A DNA stretch of 64,000 bases from UBA1433 sp964581565. GTDB lineage: Bacteria; Bacillota; Clostridia; Eubacteriales; UBA1433. The notes below the pieces were generated by a model. That model was given only the letters and a program-made list of their open reading frames with translations. It was not told the origin of the DNA and ran no database searches. Shown one piece after another: positions 6,995 through 15,708 of the stretch. The position numbers were made by a program, and so were the translations under genes. The first letter of the stretch is position 1; every line of letters begins with the position of its first letter. The stretch spans positions 62,001-126,000 of the forward strand of contig CAZOOZ010000001.1 in the NCBI GenBank assembly GCA_964581565.1, given 5' to 3'.

Positions 6995-8413
6995 ATGTAT
7001 AACCCAAAATCAATGAAAGCTGAAGAATTTATCGGCCATGAAGAAGTCCTCGACACACTGGAATATGCCGAGGCAAACAAACACAACGCAAATTTAATCG
7101 ACAGTATTATTGAGAAGGCAAAGCTGCGAAAAGGACTCTCTCACAGAGAAGCCGCTGTGCTCTTGGATTGTGACATCGAAGAGAAGAATCAGGAGATATT
7201 CGCACTGGCCAACCAAATCAAAAAAGATTTCTACGGCAACCGCATCGTTATGTTTGCGCCGCTGTATTTATCCAATTATTGTGTGAACGGATGCGTTTAC
7301 TGTCCGTATCATTCAACAAATAAACACATCACGCGAAAAAAACTTTCTCAAGAGGATATTGTCAGGGAAGTCACCGCGCTGCAAGATATGGGGCATAAGC
7401 GGCTTGCAATCGAAGCGGGAGAAGACCCCGTCAATAATCCTATCGAATATATTTTGGAATGTATCGATACGATTTACAGTATTAAGCATAAAAACGGCGC
7501 CATCAGGCGCGTGAATGTTAATATTGCGGCAACAACTGTAGAAAATTACAGAAAATTAAAAGACGCCGGTATCGGCACATATATTCTTTTTCAGGAAACC
7601 TATCACAAAGAAAGCTATGAAAAGTTGCATCCCACAGGTCCTAAACACAATTATGCTTATCACACAGAAGCGATGGACAGAGCGATGGAAGGCGGCATTG
7701 ACGATGTGGGGCTGGGAGTGCTATTTGGGCTCGAGCTTTATCGTTATGAATTTGCGGCGCTTCTCATGCATGCTGAGCATTTGGAAGCCGCGCATGGAGT
7801 AGGTCCGCATACTATTAGCGTACCGAGAATAAAACATGCGGATGATATTGATCCGAATGTCTTTGACAATGGCATCGATGATGATGTTTTCGCAAAAATA
7901 GTGGCTTGCATTCGCGTTGCGGTACCCTATACCGGAATGATCATCTCAACAAGAGAAAGCAAAGCCTGCCGTGAAAAAGTGCTGGGACTTGGCATATCGC
8001 AAATCAGCGGAGCATCCAGAACCAGTGTGGGCGGTTACTGTGAGCCGGAACCCGAAGACGAAATGTCTGAGCAATTTGATGTCAGTGACAAGAGAACGCT
8101 GGATGAAGTCATTTCATGGCTTATGGAGCTTGGCTATATACCGAGTTTTTGTACGGCTTGTTACCGGGAAGGCAGGACAGGAGACAGATTTATGAGCTTC
8201 TGCAAAAGCGGACAGATACAAAACTTCTGCCACCCCAACGCGCTTATGACATTAAAAGAATATCTGCAGGATTACGCAGCGCCGAAAACAAAGCAAGTAG
8301 GCGAAGACCTGATTCAAGCGGAAGTTGAAAATATACCAAATGAAAAGAGAAAGAAAGCCGCCGTAGAACATTTGAAAGATATCGAAAGCGGCCAAAGAGA
8401 TTTCAGATTTTAG
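6995..8413 (+). CDS. hydG: [FeFe]-hydrogenase maturase HydG (tyrosine lyase)
   Basis: 472-residue radical SAM enzyme that cleaves tyrosine to supply CO and cyanide for the H-cluster and releases p-cresol. The radical SAM motif is C96-C100-C103 (YCVNGCVYC). The C-terminal CX2CX22C motif for the auxiliary cluster is complete (CTAC ... NFC). This motif separates HydG from ThiH. A strong AAAGGA site precedes the ATG. It lies 52 nt after hydE and 11 nt before hydF. Confidence 0.96.
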   Translation: MYNPKSMKAEEFIGHEEVLDTLEYAEANKHNANLIDSIIEKAKLRKGLSHREAAVLLDCDIEEKNQEIFALANQIKKDFYGNRIVMFAPLYLSNYCVNGCVYCPYHSTNKHITRKKLSQEDIVREVTALQDMGHKRLAIEAGEDPVNNPIEYILECIDTIYSIKHKNGAIRRVNVNIAATTVENYRKLKDAGIGTYILFQETYHKESYEKLHPTGPKHNYAYHTEAMDRAMEGGIDDVGLGVLFGLELYRYEFAALLMHAEHLEAAHGVGPHTISVPRIKHADDIDPNVFDNGIDDDVFAKIVACIRVAVPYTGMIISTRESKACREKVLGLGISQISGASRTSVGGYCEPEPEDEMSEQFDVSDKRTLDEVISWLMELGYIPSFCTACYREGRTGDRFMSFCKSGQIQNFCHPNALMTLKEYLQDYAAPKTKQVGEDLIQAEVENIPNEKRKKAAVEHLKDIESGQRDFRF

Positions 8414-8424
8414 GAGGGAGAACA

Positions 8425-9633
8425 ATGGGTTTAAATGAAACGCCTTCGGCCAACCGCATACATATCGGATTCTTCGGCAGAAGAAATGCGGGAAAATCAA
8501 GCGTGGTCAATGCGGTAACAGGTCAGGATCTGGCAGTGGTATCCGATGTGAAGGGCACGACTACAGATCCGGTTTACAAATCTATGGAGCTGCTTCCTAT
8601 GGGGCCTGTGATGATCATAGATACACCCGGAAGCGATGATGAGGGAGCGCTCGGAGAACTCAGGATAAGAAAAACAAAGCAGGTACTCAATAAAACGGAT
8701 GTGGCGGTGCTTGTTATTGATGCATCGGTCGGCAAAACGCAGGCGGACGAAGAATTGATAGCGCTGTTTAAGCAAAAGAACATCAATTATATGATTGTGC
8801 ATAATAAATCCGATTTGCTTGATGAGGTAAAGCAGGCGGAGGCTAATGAAATCTATGTCAGCGCAAAAGACAAAATAAATATTGAACAATTAAAAGAAAA
8901 AATTGCCCTGTTGGCGCCCACAGACGATGTAAAACTGAAAATCGTTGCTGATATTATCAAGCCTTCCGATTTTGTTGTACTGGTAATCCCTATTGATAAA
9001 GCGGCACCGAAAGGCAGACTCATTTTGCCGCAACAGCAAACGATCCGCGATATCCTGGAAGCGGATGCCACGGCAGTGGTTGTAAAAGAATATGAGCTGA
9101 AAGAGACACTTGAAAACCTGGGCAAAAAGCCGAAAATCGTGATCACCGACAGTCAGGTTTTTGCGAAGGTGTCGGCGGACACACCGAAAGATATATTACT
9201 CACTTCTTTTTCGATTCTTTTTGCGAGATATAAAGGATTTTTGGAACAAGCCGTCAAGGGAGCGGCCGCGCTGGATAAACTTCATGAGCATGACACCATC
9301 CTTATTTCGGAAGGCTGCACCCATCATCGTCAATGTGACGATATAGGCCGTGTGAAATTGCCGAGATGGATCAAGAATTATACATCAAAGCAATTTAATT
9401 TTGAATTTTCATCCGGAACCGAGTTTCCGGATGAACTGGGCAAGTATCAGTTAATTATTCATTGCGGAGGCTGCATGCTCACGGAGAGGGAGATGAAATA
9501 CCGTCAGAAATGTGCTATGGATCAAAATGTTCCGATTACAAATTATGGTATCATCATTGCGTATATGCAGGGAATACTAAAGAGAAGCCTGGAGGCTTTT
9601 CCGCATATTTTAATGGAGATAGAGGATAATTAA
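8425..9633 (+). CDS. hydF: [FeFe]-hydrogenase maturation GTPase HydF
   Basis: 402-residue scaffold protein on which the di-iron subcluster is assembled and from which it passes to apo-HydA. The N-terminal GTPase has P-loop GRRNAGKSS (18-26), DTPG and NKSD. The C-terminal cluster-binding domain has CTHH and the later HCGGC, giving the CxH...HCxxC pattern. AGGAGGGAG precedes the ATG. Its stop abuts the ATG of the lyase gene. Confidence 0.95.
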   Translation: MGLNETPSANRIHIGFFGRRNAGKSSVVNAVTGQDLAVVSDVKGTTTDPVYKSMELLPMGPVMIIDTPGSDDEGALGELRIRKTKQVLNKTDVAVLVIDASVGKTQADEELIALFKQKNINYMIVHNKSDLLDEVKQAEANEIYVSAKDKINIEQLKEKIALLAPTDDVKLKIVADIIKPSDFVVLVIPIDKAAPKGRLILPQQQTIRDILEADATAVVVKEYELKETLENLGKKPKIVITDSQVFAKVSADTPKDILLTSFSILFARYKGFLEQAVKGAAALDKLHEHDTILISEGCTHHRQCDDIGRVKLPRWIKNYTSKQFNFEFSSGTEFPDELGKYQLIIHCGGCMLTEREMKYRQKCAMDQNVPITNYGIIIAYMQGILKRSLEAFPHILMEIEDN

Positions 9634-10965
9634 ATGCGCACCGAAAAAGACAGACTCGGGGAAATCTCGCTTGAGGATGATATATTATACGGGCTGCAGA
9701 GTGCAAGAGCAAAAGAAAATTTTTCGCTCAGATACAAAAAAACGAATTTGCAGCTTATATATTCAATTGTAAAAATAAAAAAAGCAGCGGCACTTACTTA
9801 TACAAAACTAGGCATCAAACAAGAAAAATTCGACGCGATTACGGATGCCTGCGATACTATCCTGTCGGGAAAAGCTGATGAAGCCTTTATCGTTGATGCG
9901 CTTCAGGGCGGAGCGGGGACGTCTACGAATATGAATGTCAATGAGGTTATCGCTAATCTCGCTTTAAAAAAGCTCGGTAAAAGAAGCGGAGAATATGATA
10001 TTGTTCACCCGCTCGATGATGTCAATAGAGGGCAGTCTACAAATGACGTATATCCCACGGCGCTGCGCATTGCAGCTATTGAACTGCTTCGCTCTCTAAG
10101 CGAAGGTTGCGCGAAATTACAGCAGTCACTGCAAATCAAAGAAAACGAGTTTGACGATATCAAGAAGCTCGGGCGCACCGAATTGATGGATGCCGTTCCG
10201 ATCACGCTTGGCTCAGAATTTGGTTCTTTCGCCCAGGCCATCGCACGCGATCGCTGGAGGCTCTACAAAGTAGAAGAGCGCCTCAGGCAGGTAAATATAG
10301 GCGGCACAGCGGTGGGCCTTGCCAATAATGCGGAGCGAAAATATCGCTTTGAAGTCATCGAGCAGCTTCGCCGGATAACAAGTATCGGGCTTGCGGTTGC
10401 GGAATACCCAATGGATATCACGCAAAACAATGATGTTTTTGTGGAAGTATCAGGGCTTTTAAAAGCACTTGCGGTGAATTTGATGAAAATAGCCAATGAC
10501 CTGCGGCTCATGAATTCGGGTCCGCACGGCGGGCTGGCGGAAATAAAACTCGCACCTATGCAGATCGGCAGCACCATTATGCCTGGTAAGGTAAACCCCG
10601 TGATCCCCGAGATGGTGGTGCAGGTGGCGCTGAAAGTCATGGCCAATGACTCTGCTATTACGATGGCGGCTTCCAATGGGGAATTTGAACTCAACGCATT
10701 TTTGCCGTTGATTGCAGACAGCCTGCTTGAAAGCCTGTCACTGCTCGATAAAACGGTAGAGATTTTCAGAATCAAATGTGTGGATTTAATTGAAGCCAAT
10801 GAAGAGCGATGTCGGCAACTGCTCGATGAATCCTATGCGTTTGCAACTGCGTATACGGTTGATTTGGGATACGATAAGGTATGCGATATCATAGAAGAAA
10901 ACAGTGGTAATGCGGAAAAAATCAAAGAAGCACTTAAAAACTACATTCAAGATAAAGAATCATAG
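9634..10965 (+). CDS. aspA: Aspartate ammonia-lyase-like enzyme of the hyd operon
   Basis: 443-residue member of the fumarase/aspartase superfamily. Conserved region GGAGTSTNMNVNEV and signature GSTIMPGKVNP (about 311-321) are intact. Aspartase makes fumarate and ammonia from aspartate. In many Clostridia and Thermotoga a homologue sits in the hyd cluster. A role in supplying ammonium for the dithiomethylamine bridge is a hypothesis, not shown by the sequence. AGAGG lies 8 nt upstream. The residue set alone does not exclude another substrate. A strong terminator follows. Confidence 0.82.
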   Translation: MRTEKDRLGEISLEDDILYGLQSARAKENFSLRYKKTNLQLIYSIVKIKKAAALTYTKLGIKQEKFDAITDACDTILSGKADEAFIVDALQGGAGTSTNMNVNEVIANLALKKLGKRSGEYDIVHPLDDVNRGQSTNDVYPTALRIAAIELLRSLSEGCAKLQQSLQIKENEFDDIKKLGRTELMDAVPITLGSEFGSFAQAIARDRWRLYKVEERLRQVNIGGTAVGLANNAERKYRFEVIEQLRRITSIGLAVAEYPMDITQNNDVFVEVSGLLKALAVNLMKIANDLRLMNSGPHGGLAEIKLAPMQIGSTIMPGKVNPVIPEMVVQVALKVMANDSAITMAASNGEFELNAFLPLIADSLLESLSLLDKTVEIFRIKCVDLIEANEERCRQLLDESYAFATAYTVDLGYDKVCDIIEENSGNAEKIKEALKNYIQDKES

Positions 10966-10980
10966 TCATCGATCATACTC

Positions 10981-11020
10981 ATAAAATAAGAACCGATTAT
11001 TCAATCGGTTCTTATTTTAT
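10981..11020 (+). terminator. Intrinsic terminator after the hyd operon
   Basis: Perfect inverted repeat with 18-bp arms (10981-10998 and 11003-11020) and a 4-nt loop; the right arm ends in a T-rich run. Placed 15 nt after the lyase stop. Confidence 0.85.
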
Positions 11021-11091
11021 TCTTATAAAAGTCTTGACATATTACTTGTTATTACTTATAATTCCTAAAAAGGAAATAATAAGGAGAAAAA

Positions 11092-11541
11092 ATGGCGAAA
11101 CAGTATTATACGGTAGAGCAGATTTCCAGGCTTTTGGATATCCATCCAAAAACCGTTCAGCGATATATAAGGGAAGGGAAAATAAGCGCAAGCAAGATCG
11201 GTAAAAGCTGGCGCGTCAGCGGTCACGACTTGAGTGCATTTGCGGAAAATGCAAAGAATAAAACATCTGAAAATGCGCAGATACCCGCAGATCAAAAAGT
11301 AAAAGTATCCTGCGTGGCAGATATCAATATTACAAACAGAGATGAGGCAATGCGAATCATGAATACGCTCTCGGCGGTGCTCAATGTGAAACCTTTGGAA
11401 TACGGAAACTCAACGATGTATACCCAGTTTATAGAAACAGAAGGAAAAGTGCGTGTTACGCTGTGGGGCAATATTTTATTTATAACAGCAATATTGCAGT
11501 TCGTAGAAGCGCTTACAGATCATCTTGAAGAGGAGCAATGA
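11092..11541 (+). CDS. Excisionase/MerR-like helix-turn-helix protein
   Basis: 149 residues. The N-terminal 55 residues form a winged helix of the excisionase/MerR type (YYTVEQISRLLDIHPKTVQRYIREGKISASKIGKSWRVS). The remaining 90 residues are an unrecognised domain, possibly for ligand or partner binding. GGAG precedes the ATG. Upstream repeats ATTACTTGTTATTACTTATAAT may be its own operator and promoter. It probably starts the operon 11092-13320. Despite the fold there are no phage genes nearby. Confidence 0.75.
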   Translation: MAKQYYTVEQISRLLDIHPKTVQRYIREGKISASKIGKSWRVSGHDLSAFAENAKNKTSENAQIPADQKVKVSCVADINITNRDEAMRIMNTLSAVLNVKPLEYGNSTMYTQFIETEGKVRVTLWGNILFITAILQFVEALTDHLEEEQ

Positions 11542-11544
11542 ACA

Positions 11545-11631
11545 GTGAATACAAAGGTTTTTAAATTAGATGAAGGAAGAGATAAGATACGTGCATACTA
11601 TAATCAGGTATTGAGAGAAGAAAGATTTTAA
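11545..11631 (+). CDS. Possible 28-codon peptide gene, translationally coupled
   Basis: A GTG start at 11545 with GAGGAGC 10 nt upstream opens a 28-codon frame ending in TAA at 11629-11631, which overlaps the ATG of the next gene (TAATG). The peptide is charged (MNTKVFKLDEGR...). It could be a real coupled leader peptide or the surviving start of a truncated gene. The tight spacing on both sides is the main support. Confidence 0.4.
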   Translation: MNTKVFKLDEGRDKIRAYYNQVLREERF

Positions 11632-11999
11632 TGAATATAATAACAAAAAACAATAAACAAATGGCCGTTTTTGATGATAAAGATATAAAGATAAAGGATG
11701 TGCAGGATGTGCTGGATCTCATGGCAACGGCAAGATATTACAGCAATGGCGATGCGGTCATAATCTGTAAAGAAAGCCTGAGTGAAGAGTTTTTTAACTT
11801 AAAAACACGTTTTGCGGGGGAAGTGCTGCAAAAGTTTGTGAACTACAATATGAAAATTGCTGTTGTGGGGGATTTTTCACAGTATACGAGCAAAAGCCTG
11901 CAGGATTTTATTTATGAATGCAATAACGGCAGGCATATATTTTTTAAAAAGAGCATTGAGGAAGCAGTTGGTGCACTGGCAGGGAAAAATGAAGAATAA
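11631..11999 (+). CDS. DUF4180 domain protein
   Basis: 122 residues matching the DUF4180 pattern: AVIICKESLSEEFFNLKT, then the conserved AGEVLQKFVNYNMKIAVVGDFSQYTSKSLQDFIYECN. The fold is predicted alpha/beta, function unknown. It is often paired with small regulators. Start overlaps the stop of the 28-codon frame, and the end runs to within 20 nt of the amidohydrolase start, so it lies inside an operon. Confidence 0.78.
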   Translation: MNIITKNNKQMAVFDDKDIKIKDVQDVLDLMATARYYSNGDAVIICKESLSEEFFNLKTRFAGEVLQKFVNYNMKIAVVGDFSQYTSKSLQDFIYECNNGRHIFFKKSIEEAVGALAGKNEE

Positions 12000-12018
12000 T
12001 AATAAAGGGGAAAAATCC

Positions 12019-13320
12019 ATGATCTTTATCAAAAATATTCATATTTTATCCATGAAAAATAAAAAGATTGATGAAAATCAGTCGGTGGTCATACGTGAAG
12101 GTGTGATCGAGGCAATCGGAAAAGATTTACCGATGCCCGCTGCTTTTTGCACTATCATTGATGGAAGCGGACAATATGTTATGCCCGGCCTTATCAATAT
12201 GCACGTACATTTAGGAGATAATCCAAACGATTTGTTGCTTTATTTAGTTAATGGTATCACGACTATAAGGAATATGTGGGGATATGAAAGATTCAAATTA
12301 GGACATTATTTTTTTGGAACACGTGTATTCGATCACTTGAAACTAAAAAAAGATATTGAAGATGGGTTGGCAGAAGGACCGAATATTTACACTGCCGGGC
12401 CTTTGTTGGACGGAGAAAACCCGTTTTTTCCTAAGTTTATGTATCTTCATGCTTTAAAAGATACAAAGCAGATAGAAAAAATTATTAAAAGCCAGGCAAA
12501 AAAAGGGTATGATTTTCTCAAAATTTATTCCAAATTGTCTTTAGAGAATTTTGATGATATCATGGAAATATCAAAAAAATATGCCCTTCCTGTTGTGGGA
12601 CATGTGCCCGATGCCGTAGACTTAGAACACGCGATTAAACTAAAGATACATTCAATGGAACATTTATATGGATTTATGAATCCATATTATCCCGAAAAAA
12701 ATTTAGGCAATGAACAAATTTTAAAAATGGCAGGTTTTGCTGCTTCAGGCAATGTTTGGAACTGCCCAACATTGATTGCAAATGAACGACTGGCGAACAT
12801 AGACCGGCAAGCGGAATTTGAAGATGAAGAGCAAATGGACTATATTTCTTTAAAGAACAAAAAAGCCATGAGAGTTTTAGTACGGGAATCCGATAAAGTG
12901 TTTACAAAAGCCGGAAACGTCGGCCCGCATGAATATATGGAACAATTATTTCATATAATCGGTTGTTTAAAAAGAGAAGGCGCAGGTATCTTAATGGGAA
13001 CAGATAAATCCGTTCCTTATGTAGTGGCAGGGTTTTCGGGGCATAAGGAAATGCAGCTTTTATCGCAGGCGGGTATGAGTAATTTTGAAGTACTGAAATC
13101 AGCCACGATTGATGCCGCAAAATGTTTGTATAAAGACAAAGAGCTGGGGACTATAGAGCCCGGCAAAAAAGCGGATCTTATTTTAAGCCGATCAAATCCT
13201 CTTGAAGATTTGTGTGCGGTATCAAATCATGCCGGAGTTATCAAGTCGGGAGTTTATTATTCGAGGGAAAAATGTGACGAGATTCTTCAGAAAATAAAAA
13301 CGGAAATGGCATATACTTAA
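12019..13320 (+). CDS. Amidohydrolase-family metal-dependent hydrolase
   Basis: 433 residues after trimming to the ATG at 12019, which has AAGGGG 8 nt upstream. Metal-ligand motifs of the amidohydrolase TIM barrel are present: HVHLG (from PGLINMHVHL), GHVPDA, HSMEHL and MGTDKS. The composite N- and C-terminal small beta domain (VMPGLIN; LGTIEPGKKADLIL) matches imidazolonepropionase-like and prolidase-like members. The substrate cannot be deduced. It lies downstream of the DUF4180 gene and before a kinase gene with a good RBS. Confidence 0.82.
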   Translation: MIFIKNIHILSMKNKKIDENQSVVIREGVIEAIGKDLPMPAAFCTIIDGSGQYVMPGLINMHVHLGDNPNDLLLYLVNGITTIRNMWGYERFKLGHYFFGTRVFDHLKLKKDIEDGLAEGPNIYTAGPLLDGENPFFPKFMYLHALKDTKQIEKIIKSQAKKGYDFLKIYSKLSLENFDDIMEISKKYALPVVGHVPDAVDLEHAIKLKIHSMEHLYGFMNPYYPEKNLGNEQILKMAGFAASGNVWNCPTLIANERLANIDRQAEFEDEEQMDYISLKNKKAMRVLVRESDKVFTKAGNVGPHEYMEQLFHIIGCLKREGAGILMGTDKSVPYVVAGFSGHKEMQLLSQAGMSNFEVLKSATIDAAKCLYKDKELGTIEPGKKADLILSRSNPLEDLCAVSNHAGVIKSGVYYSREKCDEILQKIKTEMAYT

Positions 13321-13336
13321 ACGAGGAGGTTATCAT

Positions 13337-13681
13337 ATGCGGCTCAAGTCTTTTCGTCATGCCTTTGAAGGCATTATGAGCATGGGAAAAAATTTCTGTA
13401 TTATGATCGGTTGTTTTGCGCTCGTGGTTGTGCTAGGGTTTCTGTTTCAAATATCAAAAGTGGAATGGGTAGCCGCCCTGTTTTGCTGCGGCGGAGTATT
13501 GGCTTTCGAAATGATGAACACGGCCATTGAGAACGCGGTGAATTTATCTACAAAAGAAATGAATCCCCTGGCAAAAAAAGCAAAAGACATTGCCGCGGGG
13601 GCCGTACTCGTTTTTTCTGTTTTTGCAGCAGCGGTGGGCATGGTTATTTTCCTGCCGCATTTTATCGCGCTTTTCAAATAA
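13337..13681 (+). CDS. dgkA: Diacylglycerol/undecaprenol kinase (DgkA family)
   Basis: 114 residues with three membrane helices and the family motif EMMNTAIENAVN around residues 57-68, including the catalytic Glu and the metal-binding Glu. In Gram-positive bacteria the family phosphorylates undecaprenol, feeding peptidoglycan lipid carrier recycling. ACGAGGAGG precedes the ATG. Normally found near ybeY/era; here it is in a run of unrelated small genes. Confidence 0.85.
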   Translation: MRLKSFRHAFEGIMSMGKNFCIMIGCFALVVVLGFLFQISKVEWVAALFCCGGVLAFEMMNTAIENAVNLSTKEMNPLAKKAKDIAAGAVLVFSVFAAAVGMVIFLPHFIALFK

Positions 13682-13696
13682 AAGGAGACGGGCAAT

Positions 13697-14044
13697 ATGC
13701 AGAAAGCAGGCAAAACATTTAAGATACTGATGAGCGCCCAGGGAGTGCTTTGGTTTGGGTTTGTGATTTACGGCATTGTAAAGCAGATGCAATCAGATGC
13801 GTCGATGAATGGAGTGGTGATGCTTTTAATGGCGTTAAATGGAATGCTGTTCATACTTCTCCCTCTCTTTTTTGATAAAGCATTCTGGATAAAGCTTCTC
13901 ACGCTCGTGTTTCTTGCGGTAAATCTCCTTCTCACATTTACAGATCAGACGGGCTTTTTTGACTATGTGGTGCTGGTACTCAACAGTGCCTCTATCATTT
14001 GCGCCGTATATATTCTATGGAAAAGAAGAGCGGGGGAGCAATAA
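13697..14044 (+). CDS. Small membrane protein, unknown
   Basis: 115 residues with four predicted membrane helices and short loops, ending in KRRAGEQ. AAAGGAGA precedes the ATG, and the gene follows the kinase gene by 15 nt, so they are likely cotranscribed. No recognisable family. Confidence 0.65.
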   Translation: MQKAGKTFKILMSAQGVLWFGFVIYGIVKQMQSDASMNGVVMLLMALNGMLFILLPLFFDKAFWIKLLTLVFLAVNLLLTFTDQTGFFDYVVLVLNSASIICAVYILWKRRAGEQ

Positions 14045-14114
14045 CAAGTATCTCAGAAAAACATCGTATTTTTTAGTATACTGTTATGAACGAATAGGTA
14101 TAAAGGAGGCTCCT

Positions 14115-14552
14115 ATGAGTGCGTGGAGTGAACGATTCACACAAGATCATAAACCGACGGAAGAAGAAATAAGCGGCTTTACAGGCAGTGTGCTTTGGCA
14201 TGAAATAAATGAATATTTGCAAAAAGCTTATAACACACAGCCAATATATACCTACAGCAAATGTGTGGCGCAAAGAGGATGGAATGTGAAATATCAAAAA
14301 TCAGGCAAATCGCTTTGCACGCTGTATCCCATGGATGGGTACTTTATCGCGCTTGTTGTTATCGGCCATAAAGAGCAGGCGAAGGCGGAAGAGTATATGC
14401 ATATGAGCACGGAATATATCCGTTCTTTATATCGCAAGACACCGTTTTCGGCGGGCGGCAGATGGCTGATGATCCATGTCACAAGCAGGGAGATACTTGA
14501 TGATGTAAAACATTTAATAGATATACGAAAACCTGTGAAAAACAGGATTTAG
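14115..14552 (+). CDS. DUF3788 family protein
   Basis: 145 residues when started at the ATG at 14115, which has a strong AAGGAGG. Sequence features of DUF3788: WSERFTQDHKPTEEEI, WNVKYQKSGKSLCTLYPMDGYFIALVVIG, and the GGRWLMIHV block. The fold is probably similar to small ligand-binding proteins; function unknown. An upstream extension to 13959 overlaps the preceding gene and is rejected. Confidence 0.75.
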   Translation: MSAWSERFTQDHKPTEEEISGFTGSVLWHEINEYLQKAYNTQPIYTYSKCVAQRGWNVKYQKSGKSLCTLYPMDGYFIALVVIGHKEQAKAEEYMHMSTEYIRSLYRKTPFSAGGRWLMIHVTSREILDDVKHLIDIRKPVKNRI

Positions 14553-14596
14553 GAATAGGATGAAGCCCTTTGGGAAGTGTGCTTTGCAGAGAGGGA

Positions 14597-14815
14597 TTAT
14601 TCTTCGGGCTTTAAATCTGCAATCCACTCCATAATATCACCCGGCTGACATTGCAGAGCAGTGCAAATGCGGTTTATAATATCGGTCTGCACCACTTTGT
14701 TATTTGTGAGTTTTGCCATAGTGGCATTGGATATTCCCGTGAGAGTCATAAGATCACCTTTTTTCATTCCTCTGCGATTCAGCAGATCAAAAAGCTTATA
14801 ATAATAAATACCCAT
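14597..14815 (-). CDS. Small XRE-type helix-turn-helix regulator
   Basis: 72 residues, nearly all one Cro/C1 domain (MGIYYYKLFDLLNRRGMKKGDLMTLTGISNATMAKL). The start at 14815 has AAGGA in front, overlapping the end of the upstream paralogue. It resembles YozG-type regulators. It forms a tandem pair with 14820-15029, with which it shares the layout (YKLFDLL/YKKLWILL, ATMAKL/ATLAKL, ICTALQCQPGDI/ICKALECNIGDI). Confidence 0.82.
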   Translation of the reverse strand: MGIYYYKLFDLLNRRGMKKGDLMTLTGISNATMAKLTNNKVVQTDIINRICTALQCQPGDIMEWIADLKPEE

Positions 14816-14819
14816 GTTA

Positions 14820-15029
14820 TCAATCCTTATCAGGAATATAGTCGATAATATCACCAATATTACATTCTAAGGCTTTGCAGATTTTTTGCAGCACATCCAA
14901 TGAAACTGTTTCATTCTTGCTTAATTTGGCAAGGGTGGCGGGTCCGATTTGGCATAATTCTTTTAAGTCTGTTTTTTTTAATCCTTTTTCGATCAACAAT
15001 ATCCAAAGTTTCTTATAACTGATAGCCAT
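14820..15029 (-). CDS. Small XRE-type helix-turn-helix regulator (tandem paralogue)
   Basis: 69-residue Cro/C1 domain protein (SYKKLWILLIEKGLKKTDLKELCQIGPATLAKLSKNETVSLD). It lies 4 nt upstream of its paralogue on the same strand. The pair probably arose by duplication and could heterodimerise. GGAGG precedes the ATG. No adjacent toxin is seen. Confidence 0.82.
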   Translation of the reverse strand: MAISYKKLWILLIEKGLKKTDLKELCQIGPATLAKLSKNETVSLDVLQKICKALECNIGDIIDYIPDKD

Positions 15030-15215
15030 AAAACACCTCCATAATAAATGATTATAACATATTAAAACAAAAGATTCTATTAGATGAATTAAAAGTTCGG
15101 GTTTTTAAAAAGCATAACAGGAGCAGCCAAGAAAAATTAATAGTGTCATTCTTTTCATTTTTAGATTATAATTTGTTATAAGAAGTAAATATTTTAGGAT
15201 CGGAAGGCATAAAAA

Positions 15216-15641
15216 ATGAGCATTCATTTAGAGACGAACGTAAAGCTGTTGAACGGAAAAATGAAGTTTGAGGCAAGAGCGGAAAGCCATCCGCCGATCA
15301 TTACAGATTATGTGCCTCCGTTTGGAAACTATGAGGGCTATATGCCGCTGCAGTTGTTTTTGATATCGCTTTCTACCTGCCTTGGCGGCTCCATTACTTT
15401 GCTGCTCGGAAGAATGGAAATAAAAGTAGAAGACCTTGAAATCAAAGCGACGGGGCAGAGAAGGCAGGAACATCCCACTTGTTTTGAGAAAATAAATCTC
15501 GCGATCAGTCTCAAAAGCCCAAACGGCACACAGGCCGACCTTGAAAAAGCGGTAGCGCTATCACAGAGCAAGTTTTGTCCGGTACTTGCGATGATAGATA
15601 AGAGCATAGAGATTGGGTTTGAATATAGTGTGAGGGAGTAG
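15216..15641 (+). CDS. OsmC/Ohr-family peroxide-detoxifying protein
   Basis: 141 residues of the OsmC fold. The two reactive cysteines are in STCLGG and SKFCPVLAM, the usual positions for thiol-dependent reduction of organic peroxides. It is closer to the general OsmC/YhfA group than to Ohr. The gene stands alone, preceded by CGGAAGG, and adds to the stress genes of the window. Confidence 0.82.
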   Translation: MSIHLETNVKLLNGKMKFEARAESHPPIITDYVPPFGNYEGYMPLQLFLISLSTCLGGSITLLLGRMEIKVEDLEIKATGQRRQEHPTCFEKINLAISLKSPNGTQADLEKAVALSQSKFCPVLAMIDKSIEIGFEYSVRE

Positions 15642-15708
15642 ATATAAAAGATAATAACAGACTTGAGGGGCTGTTATTATCTTTTATATGGTAAAAATTC
15701 ATATTTCC

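Noticed and set aside
8497..8889. Open frames opposite hydF
   Set aside because: hydF is certain; the antisense frames only mirror its codon pattern.
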